Source: CAWAPS01 sp963783945
GTDB lineage: Bacteria; Actinomycetota; Acidimicrobiia; Acidimicrobiales; Palsa-688
Direction of reading: 5' to 3'
DNA length: 64,000 bases
NCBI GenBank assembly: GCA_963783945.1
Contig: CAWAPS010000019.1
Coordinates: forward strand, 372,001-436,000
Shown here: positions 44,755 to 53,199 of the stretch, piece by piece
How positions within the stretch are numbered: the first letter of the stretch is position 1
How the letters are laid out: the number at the start of each line of letters is the position of its first letter
The notes under the pieces: generated by a model
What the model was told of the DNA's origin: nothing
Database searches by the model: none
What the model saw: only the letters and a program-made list of their open reading frames with translations
Translations under genes and position numbers: made by a program

Positions 44755-45176
44755 ATGGCCAACCCCGCGGCCGAACTGGCCCAGGCATATCTGACCGCTC
44801 TCCAAGCGAAGGACAAGAAGGCGATTCTCGCTATCGTCACAGACGATTTCGAGCTAGAAGTACCCAACAACGTCTCGGGCACCAATGATTTCTCCGACAG
44901 CTGGCGCGGCCTCGAGGCGGCCTCGGCCGGATGGGACATGGCGTTCAGGCAGATCGAGGTGCTCTATTACACCGACCTCGAGTTCACCGGCGCGGAGGGG
45001 GCGCGGTCGCCTTCGCCGAAGGCCTGGGCGTGATGAAGATGGCGAACGGCCGTCCGTACGAAAACCGCTACGTGTTCCGCTTCGACGTCGAGAACGGCAA
45101 GATCAGGCGGATACGGGAGTACCTCAACCCGGTGACGTCGGCCGTGGCGTTCGGGCTGCCGCTGCCGCAGCCTTGA
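44755..45176 (+). pseudogene. SnoaL-like (NTF2-fold) protein, frameshifted
   Basis: ATG 44755 with an ACGAGGA SD; the first ~83 codons (AQAYLTALQAKDKKAILAIV.. DFSDSWRGLEAASAGWDMA) match the intact SnoaL-like protein at 53200-53634. The frame shifts at a G-run (about 44995-45003, minus one) and continues as VAFAEGLGVMKMANGRPYENRYVFRF and IREYLNPVTSAVAFGLPLP to 45176. Both halves are otherwise well conserved, so a homopolymer indel (error or very recent mutation) is likely. NTF2-fold proteins of this kind are cyclases, isomerases or hydrolases. Expressed with the Rieske gene downstream. Confidence 0.75.
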
Positions 45177-45181
45177 CGGAT

Positions 45182-45203
45182 AAGTATACAGTGCTGCATA
45201 CTT
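45182..45203. promoter_or_regulatory. 22-bp operator-like palindrome upstream of the Rieske gene
   Basis: AAGTAT at one end, ATACTT at the other, with inner CAG/CTG also matching: 18 of 22 positions are symmetric. It is an A/T-rich island just after the SnoaL stop and about 80 nt before the Rieske ATG. It may bind a TetR-like repressor encoded elsewhere. Confidence 0.5.
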
Positions 45204-45284
45204 TTACCGACGACGGGCCCATGAGGAGCTGATCGCGACCGAGAGCGGGCGAATTACCTGAGTCATCGAGAAGGAGAAGCAGCA

Positions 45285-46541
45285 ATGTCTCGTTATCCCA
45301 AACCGGTTCCGGGGTCGTGGACCGAGCACTATGAGCTCGGGACCGGCACGACCACCTACGAGGACATCATCTCGCCCGAGTTCTACGAGCTCGAACGGGA
45401 AGCGGTCTTCCGCAAGGCCTGGCTCAACGTCGGCCGGGTGGACCTCCTGCCCCGCAACGGAAGCTACTTCACCAAGGAGCTCGAGGTTCTGAGTACATCG
45501 ATCGTGGTCGTGCGAGACGGCGAGACGGTACGGGCGTTCCACAACATCTGCCGCCACCGGGGCAACAAGCTGGTGTGGAGCGACTTCCCCCGGGAGGAGA
45601 CCCGGGGCACGTGCCGGCAGTTCACCTGCAAGTACCACGGCTGGCGCTACGGACTGGACGGCTCGCTGAACTTCGTGCAGCAGGAGGGCGAGTTCTTCGA
45701 CCTCGACAAGGCGAAGTTCGGGCTCGTCCCGCTCCATTGCGAGGTGTGGGAGGGCTTTATCTTCGTCAACGCCTCGGAGAAGCCGGAGCAGTCGCTGCGC
45801 GACTTTCTCGGTCCCATGGTGCTCGGCCTCGAGGGCTACCCGTTTGACAAGTTGACCGATCGGTGGTTCTACCGGACCGTGATCAACAGCAACTGGAAGC
45901 TGTTCTCCGACGCCACGCAGGAGTTCTACCACGCCCCCGTCCTGCACGCCGGCCAGGCGCCGGCGGCGTTCTCCATCCCGGCCATGAAGTCCGGCTTCGA
46001 AGCACCCCACTACCAGATCGACGGCCCGCACCGGCTGGTCACCACGGGAGGCATCCGCCCGTGGGAGATGCCGCCCGAGCAGTACAAACCGACCGAGGGG
46101 ATCACCCGGGCCGGTCTGTTCGGACCGTGGGACAGCTACGACATCGGGGAGGTGCCCCCGGGGCTCAACCCCGGAAACTGCCACCCGTGGGGCAACCAGT
46201 CGTACCAGCTGTGGCCCAACTGGGTACTGCTGTTCTGGACGCAGGGCTTCTACTACGTGTATCACTACTGGCCCCTCGCCTATAACAAGATGGTCTACGA
46301 GACGACCCTGTACTTCCCGCCGGCCCGGACACCTCGGGACAGGGTCCGGCAAGAGATAATCGCGCTGAACTACAAGGACTTCGGTCTCCAGGACGTCAAC
46401 ACCTGCGAGGCGACGCAACAGATGCTGGAGTCGCACGCCGTCGAGCGGTTTCCCCTGGGGGACCAGGAGGTGCTTTGCCGCCACATGCACAAGGTGGTGT
46501 ACGAGGCCGTCGACAAGTACAAGGCCGAGAAGGGTCTTTAG
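45285..46541 (+). CDS. Rieske non-haem iron oxygenase, alpha subunit
   Basis: 418 aa, SD AAGGAGAAG before ATG 45285. The Rieske [2Fe-2S] ligands are Cys89-x-His91 and Cys115-x2-His118 (CRHRG.. CKYHGW). The mononuclear iron site is in SDATQEFYHAPVLH with His216 and His221 and bridging Asp209. It hydroxylates rings, demethylates or dealkylates using electrons from a ferredoxin and reductase, not encoded here. A small gene follows by five bases; a palindrome precedes it. A second, divergent Rieske enzyme is at 55153-56466. Substrate class unknown. Confidence 0.92.
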   Translation: MSRYPKPVPGSWTEHYELGTGTTTYEDIISPEFYELEREAVFRKAWLNVGRVDLLPRNGSYFTKELEVLSTSIVVVRDGETVRAFHNICRHRGNKLVWSDFPREETRGTCRQFTCKYHGWRYGLDGSLNFVQQEGEFFDLDKAKFGLVPLHCEVWEGFIFVNASEKPEQSLRDFLGPMVLGLEGYPFDKLTDRWFYRTVINSNWKLFSDATQEFYHAPVLHAGQAPAAFSIPAMKSGFEAPHYQIDGPHRLVTTGGIRPWEMPPEQYKPTEGITRAGLFGPWDSYDIGEVPPGLNPGNCHPWGNQSYQLWPNWVLLFWTQGFYYVYHYWPLAYNKMVYETTLYFPPARTPRDRVRQEIIALNYKDFGLQDVNTCEATQQMLESHAVERFPLGDQEVLCRHMHKVVYEAVDKYKAEKGL

Positions 46542-46546
46542 CCCGG

Positions 46547-46879
46547 ATGCCCGCGACGCTCCCAGCCCAGTTCGCCGACCTCGAGCCGTTCGTGGACGAG
46601 TGGGCGCTGCCCACCGAGACCCAGCGCTACGCCAAGCGCCTGAGCACGCCGTATAACGAGATCCAGGCCTTCTACGACGCCATTTTCCCGAGGGGGACCG
46701 AGGCCCTCGACTATCTCGACCAGTACTCCATGGACGGCCTGCCCGACGAGGCGCTGAACCTGCTGCGGCTCATCTATTCACTGGTCTGCATCTCGATCGC
46801 CGTCGAGGCGTGGGGACAGGGGCGCATCCCGGACACCGGCGCCTCTGACATTCTGTGCCTCGACGAGCCCATCCCCTGA
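46547..46879 (+). CDS. Small conserved-looking partner of the Rieske oxygenase
   Basis: 110 aa from ATG 46547, five bases after the Rieske stop. Acidic and helical in appearance: PAQFADLEPFVDEWALPTE, then TPYNEIQAFYDAIFPRGTEALDYLD and LPDEALNLLRLIYSLVCISIAVEAW. No metal-binding or catalytic motif is visible, and it is not a beta subunit of ring-hydroxylating dioxygenases (NTF2 fold, ~170 aa) nor a ferredoxin. I recall similar unnamed proteins next to Rieske genes. A role as an assembly or electron-transfer helper or small subunit is an inference. Confidence 0.65.
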   Translation: MPATLPAQFADLEPFVDEWALPTETQRYAKRLSTPYNEIQAFYDAIFPRGTEALDYLDQYSMDGLPDEALNLLRLIYSLVCISIAVEAWGQGRIPDTGASDILCLDEPIP

Positions 46880-46894
46880 TAGACGAGCCTGCGA

Positions 46895-47656
46895 TCAGCA
46901 GAGGGCGCCGCCGTTGACACCCATTAGCTGGCCGGTGAAATAGCCGGCCTCCTCGGAACAGAGGAAAAGGCAGGCGGCGGCGATGTCGTCTCCGGTGCCG
47001 ATGCGGCCGACCGGGATACCGCCCGTAAGATCTACCTCGCCGGAGGCCCGGGGCGGAGCAAGTTTGGCAAATGCTTCGCGGCCCTCGCGCATCATCGGGG
47101 TGTCGATGATGTGCGGGACGATGGTGTTGGCGGTGATCCCGAGCGGAGCGTACTCCCGCGCCACTCCCCTGGTCATCCCGATGACGCCTCCTTTGGAGGC
47201 CAGATAGTGGGCGTTCAGGGGGACTCCCATCTGGAACCCTGATGACGCGAAAGTGATGATCCGACCCCAGCCCGCGGCGACCATGTCGGGTAGCGCGGCC
47301 TGGACACAGTGAAAGGTCCCGTTCAGGTTCACCGCGAGGACGCGTTCCCAGGACTCAGCGGAGATCTCACCGAACGGCTCCCATCGGGCAATCCCGGCGC
47401 AGGTCATCATGATCTCGACCGGCCCGAGTTCGTCACGAACCTGGGCCAAGGCCTCGTCGACTGCCGCCCGGTCAGAGACGTCAACGGCCCAGGCCATGGC
47501 CCGGCCAACATCTTGGCCGAGCTTGCCGGCCGCCCGTCGGGCCCCTTCTCCATTTACGTCGAGCACCGCGACCCGATGGCCGTTCTGCACCAGACGTTCG
47601 CAGATCGACAACCCCATTCCCGATGCCCCACCGGTGACGGCCGCGACTCGGTTCAT
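46895..47656 (-). CDS. SDR-family oxidoreductase
   Basis: 253-aa classical SDR with all catalytic elements: TGGASGMGLS (cofactor), CAGIARW in place of NNAG, ITFASSGFQ (Ser), HYLASK (Tyr-x3-Lys), and the C-terminal GQLMGVNGGALC. The NNAG change to TCAG is common. Convergent with the Rieske/small-protein pair with only 15 nt between. It lies 77 nt downstream of another SDR on the same strand, so the two form a minus-strand pair, probably oxidising the dihydrodiol or alcohol made by the Rieske enzyme (inference). Confidence 0.87.
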   Translation of the reverse strand: MNRVAAVTGGASGMGLSICERLVQNGHRVAVLDVNGEGARRAAGKLGQDVGRAMAWAVDVSDRAAVDEALAQVRDELGPVEIMMTCAGIARWEPFGEISAESWERVLAVNLNGTFHCVQAALPDMVAAGWGRIITFASSGFQMGVPLNAHYLASKGGVIGMTRGVAREYAPLGITANTIVPHIIDTPMMREGREAFAKLAPPRASGEVDLTGGIPVGRIGTGDDIAAACLFLCSEEAGYFTGQLMGVNGGALC

Positions 47657-47733
47657 GTCCTTTCCTCCCCTGTGTCACTGTTCGCTTGCTAGTTTCGTGT
47701 CGTGGGGTCGCTTCATGCGAATCCGCTGCCGGT

Positions 47734-48513
47734 CTACCGTGCCCCGACCCATGGTTGATGGGCGCTGCCGCCACCGTCGACCAGCAATGTCTGACCGGTA
47801 ACGTAGGCCGACTTGTCCGATGCGAGGTAAACGACCGTGTGGGCGATGTCGTCGGGGACTCCGAGGCGCGGCGTGAGGCGGGTCCGTTCCATGAGATCCA
47901 GCAGCTCCTCCCCCATCCGGCCCCTGATGTCCTCGTTCCAAACGCTGCCGGGGGCCACGGCGTTGCACCGAACCCCTTGTTTCCCATAGCTGGTGGCGAT
48001 GGACCGGGTAAGACCGAGCAAGGCCGCCTTCGAGGTCGAATAGGCGATGAGGCCGAGGTCGCCGGCGAGGGCTGCGGTCGACGAGAAGTTGATGATCGAC
48101 CCCCCGCCCTGGGAGAGCATCACCGGGATGGCCTGGCGGCAGGCCAGCATCGGTCCCCGGACGTTGACCGTCATTATCCGATCCCAGGTGTCCGTATCCA
48201 TGGAGGCGAGATCTCTGTCGCGAGCCACCAGATCCATGGCGGCGGCAACGTTGACGAGAACGTCAAGCCGTCCGTACCGGCGAACGCCGGCATCGACCAT
48301 GTCGATGACGTCCCGCTCCTCGCTCACATCCCCTTCATGGATGACGGCTTCACCACCTTCGTTGACGATGTCGTCGGCGACGCGCTTCACACCCGAGCCG
48401 GAGATATCCGAGACAACCACCGCAGCACCTTCTGCGGCCAAGCGCCGGGCGCAGGCCGAGCCGAGGTTTCCGGCGGCTCCGGTGACGAGGGCGACTTTTC
48501 CTTTTAGTTCCAT
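47734..48513 (-). CDS. SDR-family oxidoreductase
   Basis: 259 aa, ATG 48513 with TAGGAG seven bases upstream (start MELKGKVALVTGAAGNLG). The Rossmann motif is TGAAGNLGSA and the catalytic Ser is in INFSSTAALAG; YSTSK is intact. VDGGGSAHQPWV closes the protein. The expected NNAG reads LVNVAAAMD, so the structural Asn site is altered while Ser-Tyr-Lys is kept. Divergent from the DinB-like gene at 48635. Confidence 0.87.
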   Translation of the reverse strand: MELKGKVALVTGAAGNLGSACARRLAAEGAAVVVSDISGSGVKRVADDIVNEGGEAVIHEGDVSEERDVIDMVDAGVRRYGRLDVLVNVAAAMDLVARDRDLASMDTDTWDRIMTVNVRGPMLACRQAIPVMLSQGGGSIINFSSTAALAGDLGLIAYSTSKAALLGLTRSIATSYGKQGVRCNAVAPGSVWNEDIRGRMGEELLDLMERTRLTPRLGVPDDIAHTVVYLASDKSAYVTGQTLLVDGGGSAHQPWVGAR

Positions 48514-48634
48514 GGCGGATCTCCTAGCCTTGTTATCAAGCACTTGTCCTGTTGAGGCTCAGGCGCCGGCTCAGGAACTGGCGCCTGCCTATCCGATGCC
48601 GCGAACGGATCACGGCGCAGGTAACTTCCCGTGC

Positions 48635-49159
48635 ATGGTGAGCGACATAGAGGACCCCAGGCGGACCGAACCACCAAAGGACGGCCTGGGCGAGCGCGAG
48701 ATGCTCGAGGGCTGGCTCGAATTCCACCGCACGACGCTGTTGCTGAAGGCCGAGGGCATGGACGACGAAGGCCGCAAGGCCCGTCCGGTCGCTACGTCCA
48801 AGCTCTCCCTGCACGGCCTGGTTCGCCACATGGCCGAGGTCGAGCGCTCCTGGTTCACCCGGGTACTCCTGAGCCAACCCGACACCCCTTACATCTGGTA
48901 CGACCCCAGTGTCGAGGACAGCGAGCTGGCACCGCTCGACGATGCCGACTGGGAAGATGATGTGGCGGCGTGGCAGGCGGAGTGTGAAGAGAGCCGCAGG
49001 ACGGCCGGGGCCCGCAGCCTGAACGACGCGGGTGTGACCAGGACAGGCGAGCCTTGCTCCCTCCGGTGGATCTATGCGCATATGGTCGAGGAGTACGCCC
49101 GCCACAACGGCCATGCCGACCTCATACGGGAGCTCGTCGACGGGGCGGTCGGCTGGTAG
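48635..49159 (+). CDS. DinB/DUF664 family protein
   Basis: 174 aa from ATG 48635; GTG 48638 is also possible. A four-helix bundle with the DUF664 pattern: ATSKLSLHGLVRHMAEVERSWF (His65) and SLRWIYAHMVEEYARHNGHADLIRE (His-rich metal motif at residues ~149-160). Proteins of this family are putative mycothiol-dependent or metal-dependent transferases. The charged N-terminal stretch (residues 1-20) is poorly conserved. Divergent from the SDR at 47734, convergent with the SDR at 49207. A second DinB-like gene is at 12169-12783. Confidence 0.8.
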   Translation: MVSDIEDPRRTEPPKDGLGEREMLEGWLEFHRTTLLLKAEGMDDEGRKARPVATSKLSLHGLVRHMAEVERSWFTRVLLSQPDTPYIWYDPSVEDSELAPLDDADWEDDVAAWQAECEESRRTAGARSLNDAGVTRTGEPCSLRWIYAHMVEEYARHNGHADLIRELVDGAVGW

Positions 49160-49206
49160 GCGACGCCGCGCTGCCGCTGACCCGAAGGGGAGCCCTGGCT
49201 GTTCGA

Positions 49207-49971
49207 TCAGCGCAGATAGGCCCGACCGCCATCGAGCATGAGTGTCGTCCCGGTGACGTATCGGCTCTGGGGACCACACAGGAACACGACTCCTTCGCCG
49301 ACATCTTCAACCGGATCACCGAAGCGTCTCAGAGGCGTGTTGGCGATTCCGGCGTTCATCCGTTCCGGATCTCGCTCCGCCCATCTGTCCAGCGACTCCG
49401 AGCCCAACGAAATCGGGCAGATGACGTTGACCCGAATTCCCTGCGGCCCGAGCTCGACGGCGGCGGTGCGCGTCAACGATCGGATGGCCTCTTGAGCGGC
49501 GGCGTACGCCCCCATGCCCGGTGGAGCGAGCAGGCCGGCCCCGGCCGCGACGTTGACGATGGCACCGCCGCCACGGGCCAGCATGTGCGGCACGCAAGCT
49601 TGGATGAACCGCACACTGCCCATCACGCCGGCCTGCCAGGAGGCGTTCATCACTTCCTCCGTGAGCTTCAGGAACGGCACGTCGACCCGGGGGTCGTCGG
49701 CGGAATTCACCAATATGTCGATCGCCCCGTAGGCCTGGAGGGTCCGATCCACGCACCCGTCGATGTGGGCGGGAATCGTCACGTCACATTCGACGGCGAC
49801 GCCCTCCCCTCCTCCCGCCTCGATCTCGCCGACAACCTTTTCGCACTTCGCGACAGTCCGGCTGGAGACCGCCACCTGGGCGCCGGCGCGCGCCAAGGCA
49901 ATGGCGACCCCTCGGCCGACCCCTGAGCCGCTCCCGGTGACGATCGCCACCTTCCCTGCAAGCAGGTTCAC
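49207..49971 (-). CDS. SDR-fold protein lacking most catalytic residues
   Basis: 254 aa, from GTG 49971 (SD AGAGGGG ten bases upstream). The Rossmann motif TGSGSGVGRG and C-terminal GTTLMLDGGRAYLR are normal, so the fold and cofactor site are kept. But NNAG is NSAD, the tetrad Asn position is Gly (WQAGVMGS), the catalytic Ser region is VNVAAGAG, and YxxxK is YAAAQ: only the Tyr of the Asn-Ser-Tyr-Lys tetrad remains. It could be a cofactor-binding partner or use another mechanism. Divergent from the Ldh2-type gene. Confidence 0.8.
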   Translation of the reverse strand: MNLLAGKVAIVTGSGSGVGRGVAIALARAGAQVAVSSRTVAKCEKVVGEIEAGGGEGVAVECDVTIPAHIDGCVDRTLQAYGAIDILVNSADDPRVDVPFLKLTEEVMNASWQAGVMGSVRFIQACVPHMLARGGGAIVNVAAGAGLLAPPGMGAYAAAQEAIRSLTRTAAVELGPQGIRVNVICPISLGSESLDRWAERDPERMNAGIANTPLRRFGDPVEDVGEGVVFLCGPQSRYVTGTTLMLDGGRAYLR

Positions 49972-50173
49972 CCCGACCCCTCTCCGTCTTGGACCGTCGA
50001 TATCCGTACCGCCTGTGGTACGTCTGTTACGACGAGTCAAGCATCCGCTTGCTGTGTCGCGCCACCGCCGTAGGGTCAAGCTTGACGCCGCTCGACAGAT
50101 CCGAGCAGAATTCCAATTGGATGCCACGTTGCCGGGTTCCCGGAATACGCCATGTGATAGGGGGGTGTCGACG

Positions 50174-51328
50174 ATGAGGTCCCGCACCTACGGCCAATGG
50201 TGGGACTCCACCGAGCCGTTCGTCCGAGTATCCATTGCTGAACTCGCGAGGGTCGGGAACTCGGCGCTCGAGCAGGTAGGCGCCTCGCCCGCCGATGCCG
50301 AGTTCCTTTTCGCCACCCCGCTCGACAAATCGATCCAGGGCGACCACGCACGCGGCGTCGGTCATGTCCCGGGCCTTGTCGCCAGGGTCCGGGCCGGGGC
50401 CCTCGACGTCGCTCCGACCATAGAGATCGTCCGCGAGCGGACCGCCACCGCGGTCGTGGACGGCGGACCCAAGGCCCACGCCCAGCTCGTCTGCCGGTTT
50501 GGGATGGATGTCGCCATCACCAAGGCCCGGGAGCATGGGGTCGGTTGGGTAGGCGCCCGGGCATCGGGCCAGGTCCTGACCGCCCACGTACAGCAGGCCG
50601 TCGATGCCGGCATGGTGGGAATGGCCATGGTCCAAGCGTTCCCTTCTGTCGCCCCACTCGGCGGTTATCAAGCGCTGCTGGGCAACGGCCCTCTGGCCTT
50701 CGGGGTTCCCACGGCAGGGCATGACCCGGTCATACTCGACATGTCCACCACTCAGAGCTCGGCCAGTGGGGTGTTCCTGTCCGCCCGCCAACGAGAGCAA
50801 ATTCCCGCTGGTCTGTTGCTCGATGAGCACGGGCAGCCCACCACGGACTCCACGGCGTTCCCCGACGCGGAGAGAATGGCAGAACTGGCGGCCCGACCGG
50901 GAGCCGCCATCCCGTTCGCGGTCAAGGGCACATTGGTGCCGCTCGGTGCGAGTCACAAGGGATACGCACTGGTGTTCATGGTGGGCTTGCTGTCGATGCT
51001 GCTCACCGATACCGATCCGCCGTGGGACTTCTCCTACGAGCGGCCGGAGGAGGCCAGGTACGGCACCGTGCTCGTGGCCGTCGATCCCCGAGCGTTTGAC
51101 CCTAATGGCAACATCGGAGAAAAGGTCGACGCATTCATCGATCACCTTTCGGCGTCTCCTCGGACAGACGGCGTCGACGAGATTCTTTACCCGGGGCAGC
51201 GCTCCCAGGCCCTCAGGAGGCAACGGCGTCAGGCCGGCACCGTCGAGATGCCGGCGAGCCATCTGGAAGGAATGCGCCAACTGGCCCTCGACTTCGGCAT
51301 GGAACCACCGAAGGTCGAGGCGTCGTGA
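50174..51328 (+). CDS. Ldh2/malate-lactate dehydrogenase family oxidoreductase
   Basis: 384 aa. The Ldh2/YlbC/MDG1 fold is shown by DKSIQGDHARGVGHVPGLVARVRAG, VDGGPKAHAQLVCRFGMD, GNGPLAFGVPTAGHDPVILDMSTT and ASHKGYALVFMVGLLSMLLT (NADH-binding loop). These NAD(P)H-dependent enzymes reduce 2-oxo acids (malate, lactate, ureidoglycolate, delta-piperideine carboxylate). ATG 50174 has a G-rich SD; the longer upstream frame overlaps the divergent SDR and is rejected. It may lie in one transcript with the D-aminoacylase-like gene 65 nt downstream. Confidence 0.87.
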   Translation: MRSRTYGQWWDSTEPFVRVSIAELARVGNSALEQVGASPADAEFLFATPLDKSIQGDHARGVGHVPGLVARVRAGALDVAPTIEIVRERTATAVVDGGPKAHAQLVCRFGMDVAITKAREHGVGWVGARASGQVLTAHVQQAVDAGMVGMAMVQAFPSVAPLGGYQALLGNGPLAFGVPTAGHDPVILDMSTTQSSASGVFLSARQREQIPAGLLLDEHGQPTTDSTAFPDAERMAELAARPGAAIPFAVKGTLVPLGASHKGYALVFMVGLLSMLLTDTDPPWDFSYERPEEARYGTVLVAVDPRAFDPNGNIGEKVDAFIDHLSASPRTDGVDEILYPGQRSQALRRQRRQAGTVEMPASHLEGMRQLALDFGMEPPKVEAS

Positions 51329-51393
51329 CTATTCTTCACCGCAGTCGCGCGGGGTCCCACCTCGTTTAGCCACCGCCGACACTGGGGGTTCCC

Positions 51394-53094
51394 ATGGAAT
51401 TCGACCTGGTTGTGCGCAACGGGTTGGTCATCGACGGTTCGGGGTCCCCGGGCACCCGCGGCGACGTCGCCGTGGTCGATGACCGTATCGTGGCGATCGG
51501 CGACGTCGACGGCGCAGGTCGCGACGAGATCGACGCCGATGGCCTTGTGGTGGCGCCCGGCTTTGTTGACGGTCACACCCACATGGACGCCCAGGTGTTC
51601 TGGGACGATCTGGGGACGTCGTCGTGCTGGCACGGCGTTACCACCGCCGTGATGGGCAACTGCGGGTTCACGCTGGCGCCCGCTCGTGCGGACAGCCGGT
51701 CCCTGGTCGTCCGCAACCTGGAACGGGCCGAGGATATTTCCGGCGCGGCGATGGCGCAGGGCATCGACTGGACGTGGTCCACGTATGCCGAATACCTCGA
51801 CGCCGTCGAAGCACGCCCCAAGGGGATCAACTACGCAGGAGCGGTAGGGCACTCGGCCCTGCGCACGTGGGCCATGGGTGAGCGAGCCTTCGACGGGGCC
51901 GCCACCGACGAGGACCTGGATGTCATGGTCCGGGAGGTGCGAGCGGCGTTGCGCGCCGGGGCCGTTGGCTTCACCACGTCACGCAGCGTCGCCCATCAGA
52001 CGTCGGACGGGCGGCCGGTCGCGTCCCGCCTCGCGGCATGGGATGAAGTGGTCGCGTTGGTAGACGTGGTTGGCCGCGAGAGCTCGGCCGCCTTCCAGCT
52101 GGCGATGAATGTCTCCCTTGACCCCGAAGTCCGCGCCGAGGGGCAGCGGCACCTTCAGGAGCTGGCGCTGTCGAGCGGAGTGCCGATCCTGCTCGGCGTG
52201 TTCGCGTCGTGGCACTCGACCGGGGTTCTGCCCATGATCGAGGAGACCGCGTCGCGGGGCGGCCGCATGTACGGGCTCACCCACTGCCGTGGCGTGTGCT
52301 CGGCCCAATCGTTTCTCACCCGGCTCGCTTTCGATCGCCTCCCGGAATGGCACGACGTCCGCAGTCGCCCCCTGGCCGAGCAGCGGGCCCTTCTGCAGGA
52401 CCCGGGGCGGCGGGCCCGCTTGGTGCACGAGGCCCACCACGGCCACTACCCCGAGAGCGTGGGCACCGAGGCCCGCAAGCCTGACTACGAGAACTTCACG
52501 ATCCTGACTTCGCCGTACATGCCGAACCCGACCGTGGCCGAGGAGGCCAGGCGCCTCGGAGTCGACCCGGTGGAGGTGATGATCGATGCCGCCCTCGAAC
52601 GGGACTTCGACCTCTTTTTCATGCAGCCGCTCACCCCTCAGGGCGACGACGCCCTCGTAGACCTGCTGCGGCACCCTCTCACGGCCATGACCTTCTCCGA
52701 CTCAGGCGCTCATGTGAGCCAGATATTCGATGCCTCCATCCAGAGCCACCTGCTCGCGTACTGGGTGCGCGAGCGCCAGGCGTTTACGCTGGAGGAAGCG
52801 GTGCGCATGATCACTCACCAGCCCGCCCTGGTGTGGGGACTGCATGATCGGGGCAGGCTGGCTCCGGGGTACGCCGCCGATATCACGATCTTCGACCCGG
52901 CGACGGTCGCCCCACTGATGCCACAGGTGGTCAATGACCTGCCGGGCGGGGCGACCCGGATCGTGCAGGGTGCTCAGGGCTACGCGGCCACCATCGTGAA
53001 TGGCCAGGTGTTAACGCGCGACGGCAAGGCGACCGAGGTGCGTCCCGGTCAGCTGCTGCGGGCTGGCCACGGGGCGCATCCGCCCCGGAGGTAA
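51394..53094 (+). CDS. N-acyl-D-amino-acid deacylase-like amidohydrolase
   Basis: 566 aa. A urease-superfamily composite barrel: N-terminal beta-sandwich (DLVVRNGLVIDGSG), GFVDGHTHMDAQVFWD metal motif (HxH), GVTTAVMGNCGF with the metal-ligand Cys of D-aminoacylases, and SDSGAHVSQ with the catalytic Asp. C-terminal GRLAPGYAADITIFDP closes the sandwich. True D-aminoacylases are ~480-500 aa; this enzyme is longer, with a ~70-residue insert, a feature I associate with uncharacterised actinobacterial N-acyl-amino-acid or carbamate hydrolases. Substrate unknown. Not related in sequence to the amidohydrolase 2 genes. Confidence 0.88.
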   Translation: MEFDLVVRNGLVIDGSGSPGTRGDVAVVDDRIVAIGDVDGAGRDEIDADGLVVAPGFVDGHTHMDAQVFWDDLGTSSCWHGVTTAVMGNCGFTLAPARADSRSLVVRNLERAEDISGAAMAQGIDWTWSTYAEYLDAVEARPKGINYAGAVGHSALRTWAMGERAFDGAATDEDLDVMVREVRAALRAGAVGFTTSRSVAHQTSDGRPVASRLAAWDEVVALVDVVGRESSAAFQLAMNVSLDPEVRAEGQRHLQELALSSGVPILLGVFASWHSTGVLPMIEETASRGGRMYGLTHCRGVCSAQSFLTRLAFDRLPEWHDVRSRPLAEQRALLQDPGRRARLVHEAHHGHYPESVGTEARKPDYENFTILTSPYMPNPTVAEEARRLGVDPVEVMIDAALERDFDLFFMQPLTPQGDDALVDLLRHPLTAMTFSDSGAHVSQIFDASIQSHLLAYWVRERQAFTLEEAVRMITHQPALVWGLHDRGRLAPGYAADITIFDPATVAPLMPQVVNDLPGGATRIVQGAQGYAATIVNGQVLTRDGKATEVRPGQLLRAGHGAHPPRR

Positions 53095-53199
53095 CGCGCT
53101 TCGCGAACCAACCGCCCTGGACGGCGGGGCGGGAGCGGTCAGGCGCCCAGCCGGTCCAGGATCTCGCTGGCGCGCGGCATCCCTCACTCGCGCCGCCCT

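Noticed and set aside
45851..45866. ACCGATCGGT inside the Rieske gene, same as the 4693 palindrome
   Set aside because: Within coding sequence (TDRW codons), so most likely coincidence.
53139..53180. 13-codon minus-strand ORF (MPRASEILDRLGA) behind the SnoaL gene
   Set aside because: Too short to judge, with a poorly placed SD and no evidence of conservation; could be a gene tail remnant but not supportable.
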